This document shows, in pieces, positions 34,373-42,925 of a stretch of DNA of 64,000 nucleotides (positions are counted from its first letter, which is position 1; each line of letters begins with the position of its first letter). The notes under the pieces are model-generated. The model made no database searches. It saw only the letters and a list, made by a program, of their open reading frames with translations, and was not told the origin of the DNA. This stretch comes from an uncultured Coriobacteriaceae bacterium (GTDB taxonomy: Bacteria > Actinomycetota > Coriobacteriia > Coriobacteriales > Atopobiaceae), in contig CACYWP010000008.1 in NCBI GenBank assembly GCA_902778135.1, positions 45,031 to 109,030 on the forward strand, written 5' to 3'. Both the position numbers and the translations under genes were made by a program.

Positions 34373-36874
34373 GTGAAGCTGGTAGTCACAGAGAAGAACG
34401 ACGCAGCGCAGCAGATCGCGCGGCTGCTGTCCACATCCGGCCGCCCCAAGGCCGACAAGGTCTATGACACGCCCATCTACCGATTCTCCGTCAACGGGGA
34501 GGAGTGGGTCACCATCGGCCTGCGTGGCCACATCATGGCCCCCGACTTCCCCCCGACGCTCAAGTTCGACAAGAAGGAGGGCTGGTACGGCCTGACCGCC
34601 GAAGGCGAGCACCTGCCCGCCGACCTGCCCGACGGACTGGAGCGCCCTCCCTACAAGTCCAAGCGCAAGCCCTTCCTCGCCGACGGCGTGGACATCAAGG
34701 GCTGGAAGGTGCCCAGCCTGCCCTATCTGGTGTGGGCTCCCATCGAGAAGCTGCCGGCGGAGAAGGGCATCATCCGTGCCCTGAAGAATCTGGCCAAGAA
34801 GGCGGATTCCATCATCATCGGCACGGACTTCGACCGCGAGGGCGAGCTGATCGGCTCGGATGCCCTGCGCCAGATGCGCCAGGTCGCGCCTGACACGCCG
34901 GTCTCCCGCGCTCGCTACTCCGCCTTCACCAAGGCGGAGATCGACCACGCCTTCTCGAACCTCGTCGAGCTGGACCAGAACCTCGCCGACGCGGGCGAGA
35001 GCCGCCAGTACATCGACCTGGTCTGGGGCGCGGTCCTCACGCGCTACCTGACGATGGCGCGCTTCGGCGGCCTGGGCAACGTGCGCAGCGCCGGTCGCGT
35101 GCAGACCCCGACGCTGGCCATCGTCGTTGAGCGCGAGCGCGAGCGCCTGGCCTTCGTGCCCGAGGACTACTGGGTGGTCTGGGGCGAGCTGGCCAAGGAC
35201 GGCACGGACTTCCGCGCCACGCACGCCACGGCCCGCTTCAAGGACCAGCGGGAGGCAGAGGCGGTCTTTGCCCGGGTGCGCGACGCGTCCAGCGCCCGTG
35301 TCGTCTCCATCGAGAAGAAGACCCGCACCCAGCGCCCGCCCGCACCCTTCAACACCACGTCCCTGCAGGCTGCCGCCGCCTCCGAGGGCATCAGCCCCGC
35401 GCGTACGATGCGCCTTGCCGAGAGCCTGTACATGAACGGCCTCATCAGCTACCCGCGCGTGGACAACACGGTCTATCCGCGATCGCTGGACCTGCGCGGC
35501 TGCGTTCGCACGCTGGCCGCCGTGCCCCAGTACGCCCCCACCTGCCAGCAGCTGCTGTCGCAGGACAAGCTGACGGCCACGCGGGGCAAGCAGGAGACCA
35601 CCGACCACCCGCCCATCTACCCGACCGCGGCGGCAGACCCCGACAAGCTCCAGCCGGCCGAGTGGAAGCTCTACAACCTCATCGCGCGCCGCTTCCTGGC
35701 GACGCTGATGGGTCCCGCGACCATCGAGGGCACCAAGCTGACCTTCGACATCGAGGGCGAGCCCTTCACCACGAGCGGGTCGGTGCTTGCCCAGCCGGGC
35801 TTCCGTGCCATCTATCCCTTCGGCCTGAAGAAGGACGACCAGCTGCCGCAGCTGGCCGAGGGCGACGTCTGCGACGTCAATAGCATGCAGCTCGACGCGA
35901 AGCAGACCGAGCCTCCCGCGCGCTACAGCCAGGGGCGCCTGATCCAGGAGATGGAGGCGCGCGGCCTGGGCACCAAGTCCACCCGTGCCAACATCATCCA
36001 GCGCCTCTACGACGTGAAGTACCTGAAGAACGACCCTGCCGAGCCCAGCCAGCTGGGCATGGCGGTCATTGACGCCCTGACCAGCTACGCGCCACGCATC
36101 ACCTCGCCGGACATGACGTCCGAGCTCGAGGACGACATGACCAAGGTGTCGGAGGGCCAGGAGACCCAGGACCAGGTGGTCACGCACTCGCGGGCGCTGC
36201 TGGCGGGCATGATGGACGCGCTCATCGAGCACAAGGAGGACCTGGGCGAGGCCATCGCCGACGCGGTGACGGCCGACGCGAAGGTCGGCGTCTGTCCCAA
36301 GTGCGGCAAGGACCTCGTGATGAAGAACTCCGCCAAGACGCGCGGATCCTTCATCGGGTGCATGGGATGGCCGGACTGCGACGTCACCTACCCGGTGCCC
36401 TCGCGCGTCAAGGTCATCCCCATCGAGGGCGAGGCGGGCGTATGCCCGCAGTGCGGTGCGCCGCGCATCAAGTGCCAGCCGTTCCGCCAGCGCGCCTACG
36501 AGCAGTGCGTCAATCCCGCCTGTCCCACCAACGCCGAACCCGACGTGGTCGTGGGGGAGTGCTCCGTCTGTGCCGCGGCGGGCCGTCACGGCAGTCTGGT
36601 CGCCCACAAGAGCGAGCGCAGCGGCAAGCGCTTCATCCGCTGCACCAACTACGACGAGTGCGGCACGAGCTACCCGCTGCCCCAGCGCGGCGAGCTGCAT
36701 GCGACGGGAGATACGTGCGAGCATTGTGGCGCCCCCATCGTCGAGGTGACCACCGCCCGCGGACCCTGGCGCATCTGCGTCAACATGGACTGCCCGGGCA
36801 AGGAGAAGGCCGCCTCCTCCGGTCGTGGGCGTTCGGGTGGCAAGCGCGGGTCCACGCGCACGAGGAAGAGCTAG
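34373..36874 (+). CDS. topA: DNA topoisomerase I, archaeal-type (type IA)
   Basis: The enzyme relaxes negative supercoils. The TOPRIM part has MKLVVTEKN and the acidic GTDFDREGE. The nucleophile is the Tyr in LISYPRVDNTVYP (Tyr360 from this start). A central domain (GLGTKSTRANIIQRLYD) and a C-terminal array of four-cysteine zinc ribbons follow (CPKCG..., CPQCG..., CSVC..., CEHCG), ending in an Arg/Lys/Gly tail. The SYPR...N signature is of the archaeal TopA class, and here Val replaces the usual Thr after Arg. GTG 34373 is chosen because AGAGG sits six bases before it; ATG 34367 directly abuts that site. tmk follows. Confidence 0.93.
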   Translation: MKLVVTEKNDAAQQIARLLSTSGRPKADKVYDTPIYRFSVNGEEWVTIGLRGHIMAPDFPPTLKFDKKEGWYGLTAEGEHLPADLPDGLERPPYKSKRKPFLADGVDIKGWKVPSLPYLVWAPIEKLPAEKGIIRALKNLAKKADSIIIGTDFDREGELIGSDALRQMRQVAPDTPVSRARYSAFTKAEIDHAFSNLVELDQNLADAGESRQYIDLVWGAVLTRYLTMARFGGLGNVRSAGRVQTPTLAIVVERERERLAFVPEDYWVVWGELAKDGTDFRATHATARFKDQREAEAVFARVRDASSARVVSIEKKTRTQRPPAPFNTTSLQAAAASEGISPARTMRLAESLYMNGLISYPRVDNTVYPRSLDLRGCVRTLAAVPQYAPTCQQLLSQDKLTATRGKQETTDHPPIYPTAAADPDKLQPAEWKLYNLIARRFLATLMGPATIEGTKLTFDIEGEPFTTSGSVLAQPGFRAIYPFGLKKDDQLPQLAEGDVCDVNSMQLDAKQTEPPARYSQGRLIQEMEARGLGTKSTRANIIQRLYDVKYLKNDPAEPSQLGMAVIDALTSYAPRITSPDMTSELEDDMTKVSEGQETQDQVVTHSRALLAGMMDALIEHKEDLGEAIADAVTADAKVGVCPKCGKDLVMKNSAKTRGSFIGCMGWPDCDVTYPVPSRVKVIPIEGEAGVCPQCGAPRIKCQPFRQRAYEQCVNPACPTNAEPDVVVGECSVCAAAGRHGSLVAHKSERSGKRFIRCTNYDECGTSYPLPQRGELHATGDTCEHCGAPIVEVTTARGPWRICVNMDCPGKEKAASSGRGRSGGKRGSTRTRKS

Positions 36875-36924
36875 CGGCAGACGGGACCAGTCTGTCCATC
36901 GGGACCGGGAGGGGCGAGGAGGCC

Positions 36925-37566
36925 ATGGCGGGAACGTTCGTCACATTGGAGGGCATCGACGGCTGCGGCAAGTCGACGCAGGCGCAGAGGCTGGTCGAGG
37001 CGCTGGGAGAGGCGGGCGTCGAGGTCGTCGCGCTGCGCGAGCCGGGTGGCACCGCCATCTCCGAGAAGATTCGGGCGCTGCTGCTCGACCCCGCAAACGC
37101 CGAGATGGCCGACGAGTGCGAGCTGCTGCTCTACGAGGCCTCTCGCGCCCAGCTGGTGCGCCAGGTCATCCAGCCGGCCCTCGAGCGCGGGGCGGTGGTC
37201 GTCTGCGACCGCTTCTACGACTCCACGTATGGCTACCAGTTCGGTGGCCGCGGCCTTGACCGCCAGCTTGTCGATACCTGCAACGCACTGGGCAGCTGCG
37301 GCCTGGATCCCGACGCGACGGTCGTCTTCGACCTGGAGCCCGAGGTGGCGCTCTCCCGCGCGACGAAGGGCGGCGCCGACCGCCTGGAGGCGGAGGGCAT
37401 CGCCTTCCAGGAGCGCATCCGCGCTGCCTACCTGCAGCTTGCCCAGGAACAGCCCGACCGCGTGCGTCTGGTGGACGCGGTGGGCACCCCGGACGAGGTG
37501 TTCGAGCGGCTGCTGGCTGCCTTGGCTGACGTGCTGCCCATGCCGCCGGAAGGCGAGGAGGCCTGA
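36925..37566 (+). CDS. tmk: thymidylate kinase
   Basis: Tmk phosphorylates dTMP to dTDP. The 213-residue protein has the P-loop EGIDGCGKST (residues 9-18), the REPGGT loop and the DRFYDSTYGYQ (DR) motif, all in family order. GAGGAGG lies before the ATG. Its stop overlaps the first base of holB (TGATG), so the two are translationally coupled. Linkage tmk-holB-PSP1 is conserved in many Gram-positive bacteria. Confidence 0.96.
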   Translation: MAGTFVTLEGIDGCGKSTQAQRLVEALGEAGVEVVALREPGGTAISEKIRALLLDPANAEMADECELLLYEASRAQLVRQVIQPALERGAVVVCDRFYDSTYGYQFGGRGLDRQLVDTCNALGSCGLDPDATVVFDLEPEVALSRATKGGADRLEAEGIAFQERIRAAYLQLAQEQPDRVRLVDAVGTPDEVFERLLAALADVLPMPPEGEEA

Positions 37567-38747
37567 TGCCCCCTGCCGTCACGCTGCCCCAGGCGCTTTC
37601 GGTCCTTGACGACCAGCCCAGCGTGCGCGACTTCCTCGCGCGCGCGGCGGTGGGCGGACAGCTCTCGCACGCCTACCTCTTCCTGGGTGCGCCTGGGTCG
37701 GGCAAGACGGAGGCCGCCCTGGCGCTCGCCCAATGCATCGTGTGCCCCAACGGTGGCTGCGGCTCGTGCGACGAGTGCATCCGCGTGCGCCATCGCACCC
37801 ATCCCGACGTGCGCGTGGTCGATCCCGAGAGCGCCTCGGGATACCTCGTCGAGCAGGTGCGCGAGCTGATTGACGACGTTCCGCTGGCGCCCGTCCGCGG
37901 ACAGTCGAAGGTCTACATCCTGACCAATGCGGGACTCTTGCGACGCGAGGCGGCAAACGCCCTGCTCAAGACCATCGAAGAGCCTCCCGCCGGCGTGTAC
38001 TTCATCCTCGTGGGGCGCACGGTGGATGCCATCCTGCCTACCATCGTCTCCCGATGCCAGCGCGTGCCCTTCAAGATCGTGTCGCCGGGCATCGCCGTGC
38101 GTAGCGTCGAGCGTGCCGTCGGGGCGTCCGAGACCGAGGCGCGCATCGCCCTGTCCGTCGCCGGCACACCGGAGCGCGCCGGGCAGTTCCTTGCCTCGTC
38201 GGGTCGTCGCCAGGTGCGGCGCCTGATGGTGCGCACGATCGGCGAGCTGGCGCGCGATGACGAGTGGGACGTGCTCTGCTCGGCCCGTGCCCTGGTCGAG
38301 GCGGTCTGGGAGTCGCAGGGCCGGCCTGCCGCCAAGGGTCGCGGCAAGGCCGACGACCCCGTCCGTCGCGAGCTGGAGCGGCGGATCGAGGGCCGGGAGG
38401 ACTACCTCTCCAAAGGGGCAATAACGCAAATTGAGAAGAGCGTGAAGCGCGAACTTACGGCGCGCGAGCGTTCGGGTATGATGGAAGCCCTTGCCGCCGC
38501 CGAATCGCTGCTTCGCGACGTTCTGACGCGCTGCGAGGGAGTCCCGACACCCATCGTCAACCAGGACGTCGCCGATGCCGTCGAACGCATCGCCGCAGGC
38601 ACCTGTACTGGTGGTGCGGTGCGGGCGCTCGAGGCCGTGGCGCAAGCCGCGGACGACATCTCGCACAACGTGAACCCCCAGCTGGCCTTCGAGGTCATGC
38701 TCCTGTGTGTCAAGGAGGCACTCGCATGCCCACCGTCATCCCGGTGA
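37566..38747 (+). CDS. holB: DNA polymerase III delta-prime subunit
   Basis: HolB is part of the clamp loader that places the sliding clamp on DNA. The 393-residue AAA+ protein shows Walker A GAPGSGKT (about 41-48), zinc cysteines (CPNGGCGSCDEC), a sensor region (YILTNAGLLRREAANALLKTIEEPP in two parts) and the SRC arginine-finger motif. A C-terminal helical collar region follows. It overlaps tmk by one base and the PSP1 gene by 22 bases, so the three form a coupled unit. Confidence 0.92.
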   Translation: MPPAVTLPQALSVLDDQPSVRDFLARAAVGGQLSHAYLFLGAPGSGKTEAALALAQCIVCPNGGCGSCDECIRVRHRTHPDVRVVDPESASGYLVEQVRELIDDVPLAPVRGQSKVYILTNAGLLRREAANALLKTIEEPPAGVYFILVGRTVDAILPTIVSRCQRVPFKIVSPGIAVRSVERAVGASETEARIALSVAGTPERAGQFLASSGRRQVRRLMVRTIGELARDDEWDVLCSARALVEAVWESQGRPAAKGRGKADDPVRRELERRIEGREDYLSKGAITQIEKSVKRELTARERSGMMEALAAAESLLRDVLTRCEGVPTPIVNQDVADAVERIAAGTCTGGAVRALEAVAQAADDISHNVNPQLAFEVMLLCVKEALACPPSSR

Positions 38748-40291
38748 AGTTCAAGTACGCAGCCCGCGACCTGTGGTTCGACCCCGCTGACAGCGGCGCC
38801 GAGGAGGGCGACCACGTCATCTGCTCGACCGAGCGCGGCGACGAGATCGGCCTGGCGACGATGGATGCCATCGAGATGGACGACGAGCGCCTGCACGACA
38901 CGATTGGCGACGCGACGCTGAAGCCCGTGCTGCGCGTGGCCGACGATGACGACCTCGATCGCGCCGAGCGCCTGGCCGACCTTGGGGAGGAGGCCTTCCC
39001 GACCTTCCGACGCCTGGTGGCGGCCTCGGGATTGGACATGAAGCCGGTGGGGGTCGAGTACATCTTCGGCGGCGGCAAGGCCGTCTGCTACTTCTCCGCG
39101 GAGGAGCGCGTCGACTTCCGCCAGCTGGTGCGCGACCTCTCGCGCGAGCTGCACGAGCGCATCGACATGCGCCAGATCGGGGTGCGCGAGGAGGCGGCCA
39201 TCATCGGCGGGTTCGCCCATTGCGGCCAGGAGCTGTGCTGCGCCCGCTTCGGCAAGCAGTTCGAGCCGGTCTCCATCCGCATGGCGAAGGAGCAGGACCT
39301 ACCGCTCAACTCCACCAAGATCAGCGGTGCCTGCGGGCGCCTGATGTGCTGCCTGCGCTACGAGTTCGAGGCATACCGCGACTTCAAGAGCCGCGCGCCG
39401 AAGCGCAACGCCGTCATCGAGACCCCGCTGGGCAAGGGCAAGATCATCGAGTACGACACCCCCAAGGAGCAGATCTGCCTGCGCCTGGAGAACGGCAAGC
39501 TGGTGCGTGTCGCGCTGGCCGACATGGAGGCCTCTGAGGCGGCGCACAAGAAGTCCGAGGAGCTGGGCTGCCCGTGCCGTCCCGACACGGTGACGCGCGC
39601 GGCGCTGGACCGCCTGGAATCGCCCGAGATCAAGATGGCCCTGGCGGAGCTCGACCGACAGAATGGCGTGCTGCCGCAGGAGACCTTCGACGAGTCGGAC
39701 ATCTTCGTCGAGACCAAGCCGCGCCGCCGCCGTCGCAAGCAGGGCGGCGACACCCAGGCCAATGCCGCCCCGCAGCCTGCAGCCCCACAGCCCCAGGAGG
39801 CCGCGGGGGAGGGCGGCAGCCGGTCGCGTCGCCGCCGCCGCAAGGCCCAGGCTGGCGCTCCCGAGGCTGCCGCGCAGGGCAAGCCCGAGGACACTGCCCA
39901 GGCGCAGCCCAAGAACGCGGCACAGGCACCCGCGCGACGCAGGCGCCGTCACCACGCAGCCGGCGACGGGTCCGCCGAACAGCAGGCACAGGCCCAGCCG
40001 CCGCAGGCCGCCCAGCAGGACAAGCCGCGCGGCATGCAACCCAAGCGCAAGCGTCGTCCCGGCGACCGCGGCAACGCGGCGGGTGCCCAGCAGCAGGGCA
40101 GCGGTCAGACGAAGTCCCAGCCGAAGCACAAGGCGCCTGCCCCCCAGAGCCAGCAGCGGACGTCGGCCGAAGCGCCTTCCGCAGAGGGCCAGCCGGCCAA
40201 GAAGCGCCGTCGCCGCCATCGCGGCGGGCGCGGTCGCGGCAAGGGTGCCGGCGGCGAGGGCCAGGCCCCGTCCGCCCCGTCCGGCGAGTAG
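38726..40291 (+). CDS. PSP1 domain protein (YaaT/RicT-like) with long basic tail
   Basis: The 521-residue protein has a PSP1 core in residues 1-270, with conserved CCARFGKQFEPVS and ISGACGRLMCCLRYE. The cysteines match those that bind iron-sulfur clusters in the RicAFT (YlbF-YmcA-YaaT) complex, which affects RNase Y and mRNA maturation in Bacillus. After residue 340 comes a 180-residue low-complexity tail of Arg, Gln, Pro and Ala with repeated RRRRR/KKRRRR clusters, suggesting RNA or DNA binding. The tail is not part of the Bacillus protein. The start overlaps the end of holB, with AAGGAGG nine bases before the ATG. Confidence 0.85.
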   Translation: MPTVIPVKFKYAARDLWFDPADSGAEEGDHVICSTERGDEIGLATMDAIEMDDERLHDTIGDATLKPVLRVADDDDLDRAERLADLGEEAFPTFRRLVAASGLDMKPVGVEYIFGGGKAVCYFSAEERVDFRQLVRDLSRELHERIDMRQIGVREEAAIIGGFAHCGQELCCARFGKQFEPVSIRMAKEQDLPLNSTKISGACGRLMCCLRYEFEAYRDFKSRAPKRNAVIETPLGKGKIIEYDTPKEQICLRLENGKLVRVALADMEASEAAHKKSEELGCPCRPDTVTRAALDRLESPEIKMALAELDRQNGVLPQETFDESDIFVETKPRRRRRKQGGDTQANAAPQPAAPQPQEAAGEGGSRSRRRRRKAQAGAPEAAAQGKPEDTAQAQPKNAAQAPARRRRRHHAAGDGSAEQQAQAQPPQAAQQDKPRGMQPKRKRRPGDRGNAAGAQQQGSGQTKSQPKHKAPAPQSQQRTSAEAPSAEGQPAKKRRRRHRGGRGRGKGAGGEGQAPSAPSGE

Positions 40292-40315
40292 CCGCCACGA
40301 CCGAGGGGACGTGCG

Positions 40316-40735
40316 ATGTACCAGCTGAAGACCGAGGCGAGCTTTGACAGCGCCCACTTCCTGACCGACTACTACGGCAAGTGCGAGAACCTGCATGGCC
40401 ACAGGTGGCGCATGGTGGTCTATATCCAACAGGAGAGCCTGCGGGAGGACGGCACCATGAAGGACATGGTGCTGGACTTCGAGGTCTTCAAGCGCGCCGT
40501 GCGCTCCCTCGCCCTCGAGTACGACCACACCTTCCTGGTGGAGGAGGGCTCGCTGGCCCCGGCGACGGTCGCGGCTCTGGAGGCGGAGGGCTTCTCGCTG
40601 ACGATGCTGCCCTTCCGCACCACCTCCGAGAACCTGGCCCATCACCTCTGCGACCGACTCCTGGCCCAGGGCCTGCCCGTATGCCAGGTGGACGTCTACG
40701 AGACGCCCAACAACTGCGCCATCTATCGTCCGTAA
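40316..40735 (+). CDS. queD: 6-carboxytetrahydropterin synthase / 6-pyruvoyl-tetrahydropterin synthase family protein
   Basis: This 139-residue T-fold enzyme carries the zinc/catalytic motifs FDSAHFL, CENLHGHRW (Cys and two His) and YDHTFL with FRTTSENLAHHL. QueD makes 6-carboxytetrahydropterin for queuosine and 7-deazaguanine synthesis. No queC/queE/queF is adjacent in the window, so the pathway assignment rests on family alone; a biopterin-type role is a weaker alternative. It follows the PSP1 gene by 24 bases and ends at a strong terminator. Confidence 0.87.
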   Translation: MYQLKTEASFDSAHFLTDYYGKCENLHGHRWRMVVYIQQESLREDGTMKDMVLDFEVFKRAVRSLALEYDHTFLVEEGSLAPATVAALEAEGFSLTMLPFRTTSENLAHHLCDRLLAQGLPVCQVDVYETPNNCAIYRP

Positions 40736-40764
40736 GGTTCCCTTCGGGACTCCGGCGGCGCACG

Positions 40765-40796
40765 CGGCCCCCACAGCCCTCGAGCCGTGGGGGCCG
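40765..40796 (+). terminator. terminator after queD
   Basis: A perfect 10-bp stem (CGGCCCCCAC / GTGGGGGCCG, 12-base loop) followed by TTTC lies 29 bases after the queD stop. Confidence 0.75.
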
Positions 40797-40953
40797 TTTC
40801 GTCACCCATGCACCGGAGGATGACGGTGCGCTGGTGTCAGGTTCGGACAGGGACTTACGAATGTGCAAAGTAACCCTTCGTCGGGCCCATTTGTGTCGGT
40901 CGAGGGGTGTACACTCGAAACCGATGGTCGCCTTCTGCGTAGTTGGGACGGAC

Positions 40954-41997
40954 ATGCTGCTTCGGGCCTTTCATGGGGTTAACCTAGCCGGTTGGCTGAC
41001 GTTGGAGTCGTGGGTCACGCCCGAGCTCTTTGCCGACTCGGGCGCGTTGGACGAGCCGACGCTGATCCTCTCGCTCGGCCAGGAGCGCTACCGCAATCTG
41101 GTGGAGCGCCATCGCGACTCCTTCCTCTCGCAGGCCGACTTCACCCAGATCGCCTCGCGTGGCTTCAATGCGGTGCGCCTGCCCGTCCCCTGGTACTGCT
41201 TCGGTCGGCGCGGACCCCAGCCGGGGCCCTACGTGGGCTGCATCTCCCATGTCGACGACGCCTTCGACTGGGCCGAGGAGGTCGGTCTGGGCGTGCTGGT
41301 AGTGCTGGCCGTCTCGCCGGGCACGCCCGGCGACGGCGCGGGATTGGTGCGCGACCAGGTCGACTTCAAGGAGTACCGCGAGGACCTGCTCGACGTGATG
41401 GCCGCCCTCTGCAAGCGCTATGGCACGCGCATGGGCTTCTTGGGCATCGAGGTGGCCGACGATCCGGTGACGCAGGTGCGCAAGGGCTTCACGCTCACCG
41501 ACGGCGTGCCGATGCACTCCCTGCGCAACTACTACCGCGACGCCTACGACACGGTGCGCACCTACGCGGGCGAGGACGCCCTGGTGGTGCTGCCCGACGC
41601 GGGACGACCGAAGGACTGGCGCAAGTTCATGGCCCAGGACACCTACCACAACGTCTGGCTGGACTGCCACCTGTTCCATCACACCGACCATGTCGATGCC
41701 GCCGGTCCCTCGGCCGTGCGCACCCTGGTCGATCGCTCTCGGCGCTACCTGGACCGCGCCGAGCGCAGCGGCTTGCCCACGATGGTGGGCAAGTGGTCGG
41801 CGTCCCTGCCCTATGCCGACACGATGATGACTCCCGAGGGCCAGATCGCCCTAGCCCGCGTATACGTCTCCGAGCAGCTCTCGGCATTCTCCAACTGCCC
41901 CGGTTGGTTCTTCCAGACCTGGAAGACCTCTGGCCGGCTGGTGGGCTGGGACGCGCGGGTCGCCCTTGCGACCTTCGAGCGAAGGATGCTCGACTGA
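40954..41997 (+). CDS. glycoside hydrolase family 5-like protein, apparently lacking catalytic glutamates
   Basis: The 347-residue protein aligns by eye with the exo-1,3-glucanase branch of GH5: HGVNLAGWLTLESWVTPELF at the start, GFNAVRLPVPWYCF, FLGIEVADDP, WLDCHLF and MVGKWSASLPYADT. In active enzymes the acid/base is the Glu of (N)EP and the nucleophile the Glu of GEWS. Here they are Asp170 (ADDP) and Lys280 (GKWS), so hydrolysis is doubtful. No signal peptide is seen, which suggests a cytosolic role. The start ATG 40954 is preceded by GGGACGG; ATG 40924 is possible. The stop overlaps rsmI by one base. Confidence 0.75.
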   Translation: MLLRAFHGVNLAGWLTLESWVTPELFADSGALDEPTLILSLGQERYRNLVERHRDSFLSQADFTQIASRGFNAVRLPVPWYCFGRRGPQPGPYVGCISHVDDAFDWAEEVGLGVLVVLAVSPGTPGDGAGLVRDQVDFKEYREDLLDVMAALCKRYGTRMGFLGIEVADDPVTQVRKGFTLTDGVPMHSLRNYYRDAYDTVRTYAGEDALVVLPDAGRPKDWRKFMAQDTYHNVWLDCHLFHHTDHVDAAGPSAVRTLVDRSRRYLDRAERSGLPTMVGKWSASLPYADTMMTPEGQIALARVYVSEQLSAFSNCPGWFFQTWKTSGRLVGWDARVALATFERRMLD

Positions 41998-42875
41998 TGG
42001 CCGCCGAGGCGGGCGTGGGCCTGCTCTCGGTCGTGGGCACGCCCATCGGCAACCTCTCGGACGCCTCGCCACGCATGGTGCAGACCCTGCGCGACTCGGA
42101 TGTGGTGCTGTGCGAGGACACGCGCGTAACGGCACGCCTCCTGTCCCATTTCGACCTGCATGTCCCGCTGGTGCGTGCCGACGAGAACGTCCTGGACCGG
42201 CGCGTCGGCGCGACGGTCGAGCGCATTGCCGCGGGAGAGCACGTCTCGTTCGTCTCCGATGCGGGCATGCCCGGCGTCTCCGATCCGGGCCAGCGTCTGG
42301 TCGACGCCGCCCTCGATGCCGGCCTGCGTGTCGAGGTCGTGCCCGGCCCCTCGGCGGTCACGTGTGCCCTGGTGGCGTCGGGGCTGCCGATGGAGCACTT
42401 CTTCTTCGAGGGCTTCCTGCCGCGCAAGCGTGGCGCGATGACGTCGCGCCTGCGCGAGCTCGCACCGGTGCCCGGTGCGCTCGTGCTCTACGAGTCCCCT
42501 CGCCGCGTGGCATCGACGCTGCGGGTGATTGCCGAGGTGTTCCCCCAGCGTACGGTGGCGCTGCTGCGCGAGCTGACCAAGCTGCACGAGGAGTGCGTGC
42601 GCGACCTTGCCCCCCGTCTGGCCGAGCGCATCGCACAGCGCGACGAGGCAGAGGGGCTGCGCGGCGAGTGCGTGGTCGTCATCGGGCCGCCGACGTCGGC
42701 CGAGGCTGACGCGGCCAAGGACGACTCGCTCGCGCCGTTGGACGAGGCGATCGTCGAGGGGCTTGCGGCGGGGGAGCCAAAGAGCGCACTGGCGAAGCGT
42801 CTGGCACGAGAGCGCGGACTGGCGCGACAGGATGTGTACGATCAGGTGGTTTCGCTGTCCCGCGGCAGGGGTTGA
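41997..42875 (+). CDS. rsmI: 16S rRNA (cytidine-1402-2'-O)-methyltransferase
   Basis: RsmI methylates the 2'-OH of C1402 in 16S rRNA using SAM. The 292-residue tetrapyrrole-methylase-fold protein has VVGTPIGNLSDASPR, VLCEDTR, FVSDAGMPGVSDPG and YESPRR, all diagnostic. It overlaps the stop of the GH5-like gene (TGATG), so translation is coupled. The next gene's start follows 50 bases later. Confidence 0.96.
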   Translation: MAAEAGVGLLSVVGTPIGNLSDASPRMVQTLRDSDVVLCEDTRVTARLLSHFDLHVPLVRADENVLDRRVGATVERIAAGEHVSFVSDAGMPGVSDPGQRLVDAALDAGLRVEVVPGPSAVTCALVASGLPMEHFFFEGFLPRKRGAMTSRLRELAPVPGALVLYESPRRVASTLRVIAEVFPQRTVALLRELTKLHEECVRDLAPRLAERIAQRDEAEGLRGECVVVIGPPTSAEADAAKDDSLAPLDEAIVEGLAAGEPKSALAKRLARERGLARQDVYDQVVSLSRGRG

Positions 42876-42925
42876 GCGCCTCGCGGCGCGGCGACCATTT
42901 GCCGTTTCGGACGGGAGGGGGCAGG

